DNA from: a bacterium
GTDB taxonomy: Bacteria > SAR324 > XYD2-FULL-50-16
Assembly: GCA_018829445.1 (NCBI GenBank)
Contig: JAHJTV010000021.1
Coordinates: 1-38,187, forward strand
Length of the DNA: 38,187 nucleotides
Direction: 5' to 3'
The notes beneath the pieces were generated by a model, which was given only the letters and a program-made list of their open reading frames with translations, was not told where the DNA came from and did not search any database. Position 1 is the stretch's first letter. Each line of letters begins with the position of its first letter. The translations under genes and the position numbers were made by a program. Positions 9,101-16,511 of the stretch are shown in pieces.

Positions 9101-10501
9101 AAGGAACGATATGATAACGGACTCCGCTTCATCAACAATGGCAAAGAGAAGATCCATTTGATGAATGTGAAGACGGATGAGCGAATTGAAGTATTCAATA
9201 ACCAAAAAGTAAAACTGCTTCTCTCAAACATGGGACGCCTTTCGACCGAGTTTGTGGCAGCCATCTTACAAAGCGCCGGTATCAATGGAGAAGCGATGCC
9301 GCTTCCGGATATTTATACGTTGCAACTGGCTCGAAACTATATGTCGGGCAAAGAGTGCCTGCCGTCGCAACTGGTTCTCGGCTCGACTCTCAAGTACCTG
9401 TCATCGGAAAAGTATCAAAAAGATGTCACTTATGTGGTTTTTGTACCGATTACAACCGGCCCCTGCAGAACGGGACAGTATTACATATTCTATGAGAATC
9501 TGTTCAAGGATCTTGAAATCGACAATGTATTGATTCTGACTCTCAGCTCGGATAACTCGTATAATGAGCTAGGACCGGGCATCAGCAAAAGAATATGGTG
9601 GGGTGCAGTTATTGCGGACTTTATGAAGGACATTGAGACCTCCCTGCGGGCTTGCGCTCTCGATCCGGAAGCAGCCATTGCAAAATACGATGAACTTTGG
9701 CAGCAGCTGGTTGAAGTAGCCGGGAGCGACCAATCGAAACTGCTTCCTGAGCTCAAAAACATCGCCGGTGAGATAGCAAAAATCCCTCTAAAACAGAAAG
9801 TGGAAGATACACCCAAAGTCCTGGTTGTCGGAGAAATATATGTTCGGAGAGATGATTTTGCTGTTGATGAACTCATAAGGTTGTTCAGTCAGAGGGGGAT
9901 TATCGCCAAGGTTTCCCCGGTTACCGAGTGGTTTTACTACTGTGACCATACTCGAAAGCATGAACTGGAAAAAAAGTTGAAACTGATGCCATGGTACAAA
10001 AAGCTGGTCTCTGAAGAGTTCAAAGAGCTGATATCGTGGAAGATTGAGTCAATCTACAAGCACCGCGTCGAGAATCAGGTCAAAAAGATTCTGGAAACAA
10101 CTGGGCTTCTACCCCATTCACCCCACGATATGGAAGAAGTCATGCACAATGCGGAGAGCATTTTTGTTACCGACGAATTGCACTCGGAAATATCCGTGTC
10201 GAGCGGGGTGGCTGCCACAGCAATGTTTCATGATTTTTCGGGGATTGTGAATATCTCTCCTTTTGCTTGCCTGATCGGCCGGGTGATCGAGGGATTGATT
10301 ACACCATGGGCCAGGGATAAAAAATATCCTGTCATGTCAGTGGAAATCGATGGGAATATACTGCCACCAAACATCATCAACCGCTTGGAAATTTTTATGC
10401 TCAATGTTCTCAGGTTCAGGGACAATCCCGAGACCTACGAACTGGTCGAAAAAGAAGGTGAAGAGCGCGTTACCTTCAACCGGCAGATCATAAAGAATTA
10501 A
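6188..10501 (+). CDS. Giant acyl-CoA dehydratase activase-related protein (two BcrAD/BadFG ATPase domains plus DUF2229 region)
   Basis: The 1437-residue protein joins two ASKHA ATPase domains of the 2-hydroxyacyl-CoA dehydratase activator type. Domain 1 (about 1-265) has GINIGSSSVK and CASGTGEFF (Cys118) with a second Cys at 156. Domain 2 (about 297-570) has GVDGGSTTTK and ACSAGTGSF (Cys428) with Cys469. In the homodimeric activator HgdC, two such cysteines per subunit hold one bridging [4Fe-4S] cluster, so this chain should hold it within one molecule. A CxxCxxxC motif (590, 593, 597) and a DUF2229/dehydratase-like half (about 650-1437) follow. The family is widespread in strict anaerobes; its physiological partner is unknown. 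I chose the ATG at 6188 because the family starts MKTLGINIG; an in-frame ATG at 6095 adds 31 unconserved residues. It stands alone. Confidence 0.9.
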   Translation: MKTLGINIGSSSVKVVLLENRNIVLQKVLDHEGNFQETLRQILLNNEIPEGVQSLVTGTGGRYLLRLNSVIESICIEKTLNHFDYKVDAVVSLGGEDFVVYTIDPDGKIITSHSGNKCASGTGEFFKQQLGRMDMTLKDGLDLPEGCQVHPMSSRCSVFMKSDCTHKMNKGEATKGDIVLSLSDVMATKVVDFLKRAKIKKGKVLLAGGVTQNRYITQFVKDKLPDVEFIVPDEASFFEAYGAALLAESSGSPLPSVNDLFKSKNIDFGRYDNLEKVDDKVRYLQSQRGKVVANREYIMGVDGGSTTTKVALIDIETNEIVASHYGRTHGDPVKALKKCLIEVREQIKKEIGEEKIRITLASTTGSSREILGVFLETPAVYNEIIAHAYGTSYFYEDVDTIFEIGGQDAKYVLLKNKVPIDYAMNEACSAGTGSFLEESASGDLNIANAWEIGDIAVKAKNPLKFGEHCSAFINSDIRKAIQLGATKEDITAGIVTSIVSNYLNRVVGNRTLGNNILLQGGVAKNKAVPLAFAMLLDRDITVPPEPELLGCFGVGLLAKEKFEKGLIEKDEFEIDQILTTEIIYKKVVTCKQCENLCPIQLMEVNNHRYMFGGRCDRYANKRKKKVLDESQVFNYIEIRDNLIFREYAPNRETFIKKKDFTIGVPKAFSVYTLWPLYSWFFHSLGIEVKLSDKICHDGIARTEGAYCFPAEIAHGAVQDIIDSETDYIFVPHFRDMESYEEHGNANFCPITQSLPYYIKKAFPEIDESKFLTPIISFNYGINRAIESFVEMGEQLGISKKDVIVAFDIANEKQHEFWKRYREIGKEALERARKSKQPVIALLGRPYNAFTKDANMGIPLKFTSRGYSIIPFDMLPFEDQKIFDNMYWYYGQQDMKAGVMIKGEDNIYVTYISNFSCAPDSFILHYIKWIMGTKPFLSLELDSHSADAGIDTRIEAFLDIIEGYRSKFTDESKERYDNGLRFINNGKEKIHLMNVKTDERIEVFNNQKVKLLLSNMGRLSTEFVAAILQSAGINGEAMPLPDIYTLQLARNYMSGKECLPSQLVLGSTLKYLSSEKYQKDVTYVVFVPITTGPCRTGQYYIFYENLFKDLEIDNVLILTLSSDNSYNELGPGISKRIWWGAVIADFMKDIETSLRACALDPEAAIAKYDELWQQLVEVAGSDQSKLLPELKNIAGEIAKIPLKQKVEDTPKVLVVGEIYVRRDDFAVDELIRLFSQRGIIAKVSPVTEWFYYCDHTRKHELEKKLKLMPWYKKLVSEEFKELISWKIESIYKHRVENQVKKILETTGLLPHSPHDMEEVMHNAESIFVTDELHSEISVSSGVAATAMFHDFSGIVNISPFACLIGRVIEGLITPWARDKKYPVMSVEIDGNILPPNIINRLEIFMLNVLRFRDNPETYELVEKEGEERVTFNRQIIKN

Positions 10502-10529
10502 TCAAAGTTCATTTTTACAAAAGAGTTTT

Positions 10530-10566
10530 CACTTTCTTGACCAGATCCTGAGAAGGCAAGAAAGTG
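10530..10566. terminator. Inverted repeat after the activase gene, possible terminator
   Basis: CACTTTCTTG (10530-10539) pairs perfectly with CAAGAAAGTG (10557-10566) around a 17-base loop, 29 bases after the activase stop. No T run follows, so intrinsic termination is uncertain. Confidence 0.35.
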
Positions 10567-10948
10567 GACTCCCTGCAAAATCAAAGCCTTAATACTTCAA
10601 GAGGATTCAAAAAATTCTGCCAATACTCCTCATCGTAATATATTTAATCTGAGCCCAGATCATTCTTACCTCCAGCGCGTTTTTGAAAGTTATATTCATT
10701 CCAAGTACAATTTGATAATATACTCCTTGCCTGTGTTTTGATTTTTGGAAAAGCTAAAGATCAAAATGCTACTTAATTTCTGGTCTAATTATCAAATAGT
10801 TAAATTAGATTTGACAAATATCGCCAATTGGATATAAAAATACGACATTCTCGGCAAATCTAAATGTTACATTTTCCCCTAGATTATTTGATTTTCAGAT
10901 TGAACAAAAACTGCGGCGGGAGAAGCACCACCAAAAAAAGGAGGCGAA
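10567..10948. other. AT-rich intergenic region before the aminotransferase
   Basis: No gene, RNA or clear operator is seen here. The stretch is strongly AT-rich towards 10700-10890 and probably contains the aminotransferase promoter, though no -35/-10 pair stands out enough to call. Confidence 0.4.
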
Positions 10949-12247
10949 ATGGTATTATTTGCAGACAGGATGGCTAATATTGGATCAGAAAATGCGTTTA
11001 AGGTAGGATCAGATATTGCGATTGCACAATCGCAGGGCAGGGATGTTATCAGACTGAATTTAGGAGAACCGGATTTCGACACCCCGGAGTTTATCTGCAA
11101 AACAGCCTGTGATAATCTGATGGCCGGTAATACTCACTATTGTCCGCCAGCTGGAATAATTCCTTTACGTGAGGCTCTGGCAAACCAGATTTCTGAAACC
11201 AGAGGGGTAACCATTGATCCGGAAACAATCGTGGTTACTCCCGGGGCTAAACCTCCTATCTGCTATTCCCTGCTGACATACATAAATCCTGGAGATGAGG
11301 TGATTTATCCCAGCCCCGGTTTTCCCATCTATGAATCCTGGGCTACATTTTCAGGGGCTAAACCCGTTCCTCTTCATCTAAAAGAGAGTAAGGGATTCAG
11401 CTTTTCTGCAGATGAGTTGGGACAACTTATCACCCCCAAAACCAAGCTGATTATTATCAATTCACCTTCAAATCCAACTGGTGGTGTTTTATCATCTGAT
11501 GACATTCTAAGCATAGCAAAGGTTATAAATGAAAAATCCAATGAGAATGTCCGTATCTATTCAGATGAAGTGTACGAAAACATTCTTTTTGATGGTTCGG
11601 AACATCACAGCATCATTTCAGCACCCGGTATGCAGGAAAAAACCATCCTCGTTAGTGGTCATTCAAAAAGTTATGCCATGACAGGATGGCGATTGGGGTT
11701 TGCCGTTTTACCTTCAAAGCTGGAAGCCAATGTTTTTACCAATCTGAATATCAATATCTTCTCCTGCACTCCCCCCTTTAGCCAGGCAGCTGGTGTGGAA
11801 GCATATACAAATCCTCAATCTGCTGAAATTGTAAGTAAGATGGTAAAGAACTTTGAAGAAAGACGTAATTATGCAGTTCCGGCTCTCAATGCAATCGAGG
11901 GTGTGACCTGTGCCAATCCAAAAGGGGCTTTTTATGTTTTTCCAAATATTGGAGGAATATGTGACACACTGGGTGTGTTTAATCACTATAACTCTCTTCC
12001 GGCGGATGTAGCCCGTAAGACTAGCCCTTCCAAACTATTTCAAATGTTCCTGATTTATCATCATGGTGTGGCCACAATGGATCGGCAATCTTTCGGAGCC
12101 ATTGGTGCGAAGGATATGCATTTCTTGAGACTGTCCACTGCAACGGATCTGAACTCTATTAAGAAGGGGATTGAAAGGATAGATCGAGCCTCCAAAGATA
12201 AGAAAGGATTTTCAGAATTTATCTTAAAAGGCGAGCACCTGTATTAA
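10949..12247 (+). CDS. PLP-dependent class I/II aminotransferase
   Basis: The 432-residue product is a fold-type I aminotransferase of the aspartate/aromatic family. Visible signatures are the N-terminal LNLGEPDFDTP, the NPTG loop (about 175-178), the cofactor-contacting D206/Y209 in SDEVYE and the Schiff-base lysine K240 in SGHSKSYAMTGWRLG. A strong AAGGAGG precedes the ATG. It would transfer an amino group between an amino acid and a 2-oxo acid in the cytoplasm; the exact substrate cannot be read. It carries about 30 residues more than typical family members, partly in a segment near residues 335-365. It converges on a stand-alone Lrp/AsnC effector domain that may sense amino acids. Confidence 0.9.
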   Translation: MVLFADRMANIGSENAFKVGSDIAIAQSQGRDVIRLNLGEPDFDTPEFICKTACDNLMAGNTHYCPPAGIIPLREALANQISETRGVTIDPETIVVTPGAKPPICYSLLTYINPGDEVIYPSPGFPIYESWATFSGAKPVPLHLKESKGFSFSADELGQLITPKTKLIIINSPSNPTGGVLSSDDILSIAKVINEKSNENVRIYSDEVYENILFDGSEHHSIISAPGMQEKTILVSGHSKSYAMTGWRLGFAVLPSKLEANVFTNLNINIFSCTPPFSQAAGVEAYTNPQSAEIVSKMVKNFEERRNYAVPALNAIEGVTCANPKGAFYVFPNIGGICDTLGVFNHYNSLPADVARKTSPSKLFQMFLIYHHGVATMDRQSFGAIGAKDMHFLRLSTATDLNSIKKGIERIDRASKDKKGFSEFILKGEHLY

Positions 12248-12318
12248 TTCGAAATACTTCTGTCAGCTTCAAGGATTATAAAGAAATCATCTTTTATTAA
12301 TGATAGAAAGGGCTGTGC

Positions 12319-12360
12319 TTTCTATTTGTTCCCTTTTTAGCACAGGGGAACAAATAGAAA
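12319..12360. terminator. Perfect 15-bp inverted repeat between convergent genes
   Basis: TTTCTATTTGTTCCC (12319-12333) pairs perfectly with GGGAACAAATAGAAA (12346-12360), loop 12 bases. It lies between the convergent aminotransferase and AsnC-domain genes and probably acts as a bidirectional terminator, although the tails are not ideal T runs. Confidence 0.55.
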
Positions 12361-12404
12361 AAACCGGCTGATCGCTTGAAATCAGAGTAAAACGGTTTGT
12401 TTTT
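12361..12404 (+). terminator. Second hairpin with T run, likely terminator for the aminotransferase
   Basis: AAACCG (12361-12366) pairs with CGGTTT (12393-12398), with an inner CTGAT (12368-12372) / ATCAG (12381-12385) arm, followed by GTTTTT. On the plus strand this reads as a branched or interrupted intrinsic terminator. It reaches the last bases of the gene on the other strand. Confidence 0.4.
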
Positions 12405-12654
12405 AAGCTTCCAGCCTGATCACATTACATGTCAATGATTTGGAAATACCTTTGGTTTTCTGGATCTTGTTCATCACAATATTACCAATTTGATGAAAAT
12501 CGGTTCCTTGAACCAGTGCAATCATGTCGTAAGGACCGGTTACAACATCCACCTGGGCAATATTGGAAATCCTACCGAGTTCTCTAAAAACCTTCTGAGC
12601 CGTTCCCGCTTCGATATTGATCATTACGTAAGCTGTTGAACTGGGTGTTGTCAT
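12403..12654 (-). CDS. Stand-alone Lrp/AsnC ligand-binding (RAM) domain protein
   Basis: At 83 residues this is only the alpha-beta effector-binding half of Lrp/AsnC regulators (AYVMINIEAG, IAQVDVVTGPYDMIALVQG, the I.KTKGI..S.T segment); the usual N-terminal helix-turn-helix of about 60 residues is missing. A GGGAGGT site 5 bases before the ATG shows this is the true start, not a truncated call. Stand-alone RAM domains are known in archaea and some bacteria and form ring-like oligomers that bind amino acids. It may modulate a full-length Lrp protein elsewhere or an enzyme; the convergent aminotransferase makes an amino-acid role plausible. Confidence 0.85.
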   Translation of the reverse strand: MTTPSSTAYVMINIEAGTAQKVFRELGRISNIAQVDVVTGPYDMIALVQGTDFHQIGNIVMNKIQKTKGISKSLTCNVIRLEA

Positions 12655-12873
12655 GAGACCTCCCGTTCTTCAATTTATTATAAACTAAAGGAAACAATGA
12701 GGGCTGAATTGCTGCCTTTTACAGCGTTTATTTTATCATCAACAGGGAAAATATCAATCAAATTGATTTTTGCGTTCTAACTCATTATAAGATCTTAATT
12801 CGGTGGGTTTTATAAATAATCATCTAAAATTGATTGCCTGCTGCAAAAATAAATATGGTGAGAATCCCCCTGG

Positions 12874-13869
12874 TTATTGCCAGTGGATTCCCAGAAACTC
12901 TTTGATACTCAAATCAAATGGCATATCAACCTGCCAATCAAGTACTGGTATACTGTTGTCGTTGAGTTCCCGGGTCATCATTTGACGCTCCATCCGCGCA
13001 TATCGCAGGGCTAAATCGGATGCCCTGCTTTCTCTTCCCTTCCTGCTTTCAAAATCAACCTCATCAGGACAGACAACCACTACCTGATGTTGGCGTCCTT
13101 TTAAGGCTTGCAACATCCATGGATCATTACCCAGCATGGGGCTAACCATAATCAACAATGATTCGGAGGTTAAAAAATTATCCGGCAGATCAATCAGATT
13201 ACTGTCACAGGAAGAACGAGAACCTGTCTTCAAAGTCAAAGCTCGAAGCAGTCTTTCTCTTTGGGCATTGCCGTTTCCCGGAAATATCCAATTATTATAA
13301 TTTCCAAATACAAAAAGCCCCACTCGGTTTCCGCTATTCAATAAAGCTTCACTCAATATTTTCGTTGCTTTAAGTGTATGTTTTAAAAGGTTATCTTCCG
13401 TGGAGTTTGAAAGAGTTTGCCCCTGGGTATCCAAAACCAGGATGACCGTATCGGTTTTCTCGCGTTTAAAGTTCTTGATGGAAAGCGATTCAGGATGGCA
13501 GGCGCTGGTATTACCGTTATCATTTTGCAGGGAATTACCAGATTGGTATTCTTTTACTCCTTGAAGCTCATGAGTATCTGATCTATCATTTTTGAGTTTT
13601 AGCTCAGCACATAACGATTCTTTACTTGATAGGCGATGATCCTCTTGGTCTCGACTGATGCCAAGATCCAACGCTTCAGTTCTGAATAGTTTTAAACCGC
13701 TGATAAATAATAGTAATGGAATCAACAATAATAACAGGTAACTCTGTTTAAAAGAAACTGCAGCCGCTAACAAAATAAAGCATAAAACAATAACTATATC
13801 GCTTCTGTAATTGAAGGTTTCAATTCTCTTTGCATTAAAACGTAACAAACGTTTATATCTATTCAGCAT
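12874..13869 (-). CDS. DUF58 family protein (von Willebrand-like fold), divergent
   Basis: The 331-residue protein has two hydrophobic helices (about 24-56) and then a DUF58 region. The usual motif G-x-x-x-Y-x-x-G-D-x-x-R appears in altered form as GVKEYQSGNSLQND, and the following beta strand TDTVILVLDTQG matches the MIDAS-like start of the fold. DUF58 proteins are normally encoded next to a MoxR AAA+ ATPase and act with it in envelope or complex maturation. Here only a moxR remnant lies directly upstream, so the system looks decayed. The D-to-N and R-to-N changes in the motif support loss of normal function. The longer frame starts at a TTG at 13908; I prefer the ATG at 13869. Neither has a good ribosome binding site. 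Confidence 0.72.
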   Translation of the reverse strand: MLNRYKRLLRFNAKRIETFNYRSDIVIVLCFILLAAAVSFKQSYLLLLLIPLLLFISGLKLFRTEALDLGISRDQEDHRLSSKESLCAELKLKNDRSDTHELQGVKEYQSGNSLQNDNGNTSACHPESLSIKNFKREKTDTVILVLDTQGQTLSNSTEDNLLKHTLKATKILSEALLNSGNRVGLFVFGNYNNWIFPGNGNAQRERLLRALTLKTGSRSSCDSNLIDLPDNFLTSESLLIMVSPMLGNDPWMLQALKGRQHQVVVVCPDEVDFESRKGRESRASDLALRYARMERQMMTRELNDNSIPVLDWQVDMPFDLSIKEFLGIHWQ

Positions 13870-13929
13870 AACTTTTAGGTAATTTATAAGGTGATGTTGC
13901 TCTGTCAACGGTCATCTGTTTTTAGAGTT

Positions 13930-14028
13930 TTACAGGGTTATCCGGATTTCCTGAATCGTTTCCAGCTGTAAAGACTGAGTTTTGGGTAAAATCCGATTGA
14001 TCTCATCAGCCAGCATCGTCTGGCCCGC
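13930..14028 (-). pseudogene. Remnant of a moxR AAA+ ATPase (Walker B region)
   Basis: Read on the minus strand, 32 codons before a TAA give AGQTM followed by LADEINRILPKTQSLQLET and IQEIRITL. This matches the Walker B segment of MoxR proteins (LADEINRAPPKTQSALLEAMQE in general form). A TAG lies directly upstream in frame, and no Walker A or remaining part is found in the next 350 bases. The piece sits just before the DUF58 gene, where a complete moxR would be expected. I read it as the leftover of a deleted moxR. The match is by eye to a well-conserved motif. Confidence 0.7.
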
Positions 14029-14386
14029 CTATTAATAGTTTGGAAATAAAATGTAACCAAGCATGAATATTATCAACAACCCGTTAATAAAATAAATGAT
14101 CCAGGTAAAAATCTTAGCTAAAAAAAAAGAATTAAAAATAGATTAGAATTCCCTCAAAGTCATTGAAGGATGTTTTTGATATCCAACGCCATGTAAGAAT
14201 AGAAAAATGGAAAAGGTAGACAATAAAAGAAGAGACTAATTCAAAAAGAGGGTCGGAAGGTTATGAGATACTTGACTGTTGGAACAGACAGCCTGGTATG
14301 GCTGTCTGTTATTTAATTCACGAGAAAAGACAACAAGCAGGGTTTAATAAAAACAAACATTTAGTGTGGACAACCATTATTTTTGT
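14029..14386. other. Intergenic region with an 11-bp perfect hairpin
   Basis: AT-rich, with no gene. AACAGACAGCC (14283-14293) and GGCTGTCTGTT (14300-14310) form a perfect stem with a 6-base loop about 80 bases past the stop of the YbaK-type gene. It could end that transcript, though no long T run follows. The region upstream of the moxR remnant contains no recognisable piece of the rest of that gene. Confidence 0.5.
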
Positions 14387-14851
14387 TTACAATCGGGAAA
14401 ACCTTACAACTTTTGGTTTAACAAGCTGTTCAAAATCTTTAAAGGAGATCTTTACCAATTCTGTATGTGTTCCTGCATTAAAGACGATCTCCTTATCCTC
14501 AGCCAATGTTTTAGCAACATACACATCCATTCCATACAGGTTGCCAAAAGGCGGCATGGCCCCCACCTCGCATTCGGGGAACAGATCCGTAAACTCGTTC
14601 TCAGACACCAATTCCGCCCTGTTTGCCCCTGTGTTTTTCTTCAGCAGGTTAAAATCAACCCTATATGAAGCGGGAAGCACGGAAAGGGTCATCTTCCCAT
14701 CTAACTTTACCACAACGGTCTTTGCCATCTCCTTTCCTGATACATGAGATAACGCAGCAGTTTCCTGGGCAGTGTATGCATTGGCATGGGGAATCGTTTC
14801 ATATTTGACCTTGTGATCGTCAAGGTACTCTTTCAGACGTTTGGTTGGCAT
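14387..14851 (-). CDS. YbaK/EbsC family aminoacyl-tRNA deacylase
   Basis: The 154-residue protein is a single YbaK/ProX editing domain. It shows the N-terminal Y-x-x-x-x-H helix region, GKEMAKTVVVKLDGK with the conserved lysine, and the GAMPPFGNLYGMDVYV and NAGTHTELVKI segments typical of the family. These enzymes hydrolyse mischarged tRNA (for example Cys- or Ala-tRNA-Pro) in the cytoplasm. A GGAGG site precedes the ATG by 6 bases. It is monocistronic as far as can be seen. Confidence 0.88.
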   Translation of the reverse strand: MPTKRLKEYLDDHKVKYETIPHANAYTAQETAALSHVSGKEMAKTVVVKLDGKMTLSVLPASYRVDFNLLKKNTGANRAELVSENEFTDLFPECEVGAMPPFGNLYGMDVYVAKTLAEDKEIVFNAGTHTELVKISFKDFEQLVKPKVVRFSRL

Positions 14852-15185
14852 GAGTGCCTCCTTCGTTATTACTAATTATTTAAAAATTATAAAAACAGAA
14901 GGATACAAACAGCTTTCAACACTGACAATAGTGCTGAAAAGCTTGTGAAATATTAACATACAGTCGGCGAAAAGTCATGGTTTTTAAATTAAAATAATGG
15001 ATTTCGAAAATCAGTGCAGTTGCTTTCGCTTCTATCAATGTTTCACAAGAATAACCCTGACGCCAATGATTCACCTGCTTTCATCCAAATACAGTTTTCT
15101 TAAGGAGTGACAATCCTTGATTTTTTAAGTCCAAGAACTTATTCCTGTCTCCAGATTTTAGCAATTCCAAAACAAGGTTTAAACA
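14852..15185. other. Intergenic region, no gene
   Basis: About 330 AT-rich bases between two leftward genes. A distant inverted repeat CTTGTGAAA (14942-14950) / TTTCACAAG (15041-15049) is the only structure seen. It presumably holds the promoter of the YbaK-type gene near 14860-14930. Confidence 0.4.
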
Positions 15186-16253
15186 CTAGATAATCAAATT
15201 TGTTTTGGGTGTAAAGGTTAGGATTAATTCTGTTAAAAGCCTGGCTGCATTTTCCAGATCCGTCAAATTGACAACTTCCGAAGGAGTATGCATGTATCTA
15301 TTCGGGATACTGATCAATGCTGTGGCTACGCCCTTACCGGTCACCTGGATAGCATTCGCGTCGGTTCCTGTAGCATTTGGCTCTGCTTCAATCTGGTAGG
15401 GGATTTTGTTCTTCTCTGCCAGACTAACCAAGGCTTCAAATAAAATTGAGGAGACATTGGCACCTCGCGCAATAACAGGACCCTTCCCGAGACTGATCTC
15501 ACCGGATAGTTTCTTATCTGCGTCCGGATAGTCGGTACAGTGAGTGACATCAATGGCGATCCCTATATCAGGTGTGATTCCGGCTGCAGCAGTTCTGGCG
15601 CCTCTTAAACCTATCTCTTCCATGGTTGTGGAGACGCCGTATACATCACTTTTTAGACTGCTGCGTTTCTCAGCCAGCATTCTCATGGTTTCGGCCACAA
15701 CAAAAACCCCAACTTTATCATCACATCCCTTGGAAACAATATTTTTGCCTGCCAGCTCAAGATAATTGGGTGCGTAGGAAATCGGATCTCCGACCCTGAT
15801 CACCTTCTCAGCCTCTTTTTTGTTGGAAAAACCGCAATCGATCCAGAGCTGCTCCTTTTTTACCTGGCCACGCTCCTCTTTTTTCAACAAATGAATCGCC
15901 TTTCTGCCGATGACTCCCGGGATATTCTTTGTTTTTGTATGAATGATAACATACTGACCCGGCAAAACTGCCGGATCAACGCCGCCAATATTGTTTGCCC
16001 TGATCTGCCCCGTTTCTTCAATCGTGGTTGCCATCAACCCGATTTCGTCGCAATGCCCGGCAATCATGATTTTTAATGGGTTTTTTGACTTGCTTTTTAG
16101 AACAGCAATCCGATTTCCCGTGTAGTCCCCGTATATCTCGTCAACTATATTTTTAAGATAATCTTCAAATACTTTTTGCGCCGGTGACTCAAATCCGGAA
16201 GGGGATGCTTGGGATACCAACTCTTTAAAAAAACGTTTATTCTCGGCTTTCAT
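15186..16253 (-). CDS. M42 family metalloaminopeptidase
   Basis: The 355-residue product has the full set of M42 ligands and catalytic residues: H67 and D69 in AGHCDEIG, D179 in CDDK, E212/E213 in TMEEIGLRGA, D235 in AIDVTH and H322 in YMHTPSE. The M42 enzymes (glutamyl aminopeptidase/TET-like, often misnamed endoglucanase) are dinuclear Zn/Co peptidases that form tetrahedral dodecamers and trim small peptides in the cytoplasm. The ATG has GGAGAT 7 bases upstream. It stands alone between the YbaK-type gene and the TetR-SCP2-M24 operon. The second peptidase gene nearby suggests peptide turnover, but there is no direct operon link. Confidence 0.93.
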   Translation of the reverse strand: MKAENKRFFKELVSQASPSGFESPAQKVFEDYLKNIVDEIYGDYTGNRIAVLKSKSKNPLKIMIAGHCDEIGLMATTIEETGQIRANNIGGVDPAVLPGQYVIIHTKTKNIPGVIGRKAIHLLKKEERGQVKKEQLWIDCGFSNKKEAEKVIRVGDPISYAPNYLELAGKNIVSKGCDDKVGVFVVAETMRMLAEKRSSLKSDVYGVSTTMEEIGLRGARTAAAGITPDIGIAIDVTHCTDYPDADKKLSGEISLGKGPVIARGANVSSILFEALVSLAEKNKIPYQIEAEPNATGTDANAIQVTGKGVATALISIPNRYMHTPSEVVNLTDLENAARLLTELILTFTPKTNLII

Positions 16254-16511
16254 TGCTTATCTCCGTCTTTGACTGCTTTCTTCTTTTTGAATTAAAACTT
16301 TCGACTAACTTTCAATCTATCATAATGATTTTATAATATTTATTAAGCAGGAACTCATATAATATAATGTTTTGGATCAAGGGAAGGCATAAATATGAAG
16401 GGCATGGCGGGACATCCATAAATATATGATTTGTTTTCTCCTGATACATATTTTTATGGACATCTATCTGGCAATACGGCGTGGCAAAAGGATCTCTAAG
16501 ATTCCCTTTTT

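Noticed and set aside
8711..9205. 164-codon reverse frame inside the activase gene
   Set aside because: It is the antisense shadow of a conserved coding region.
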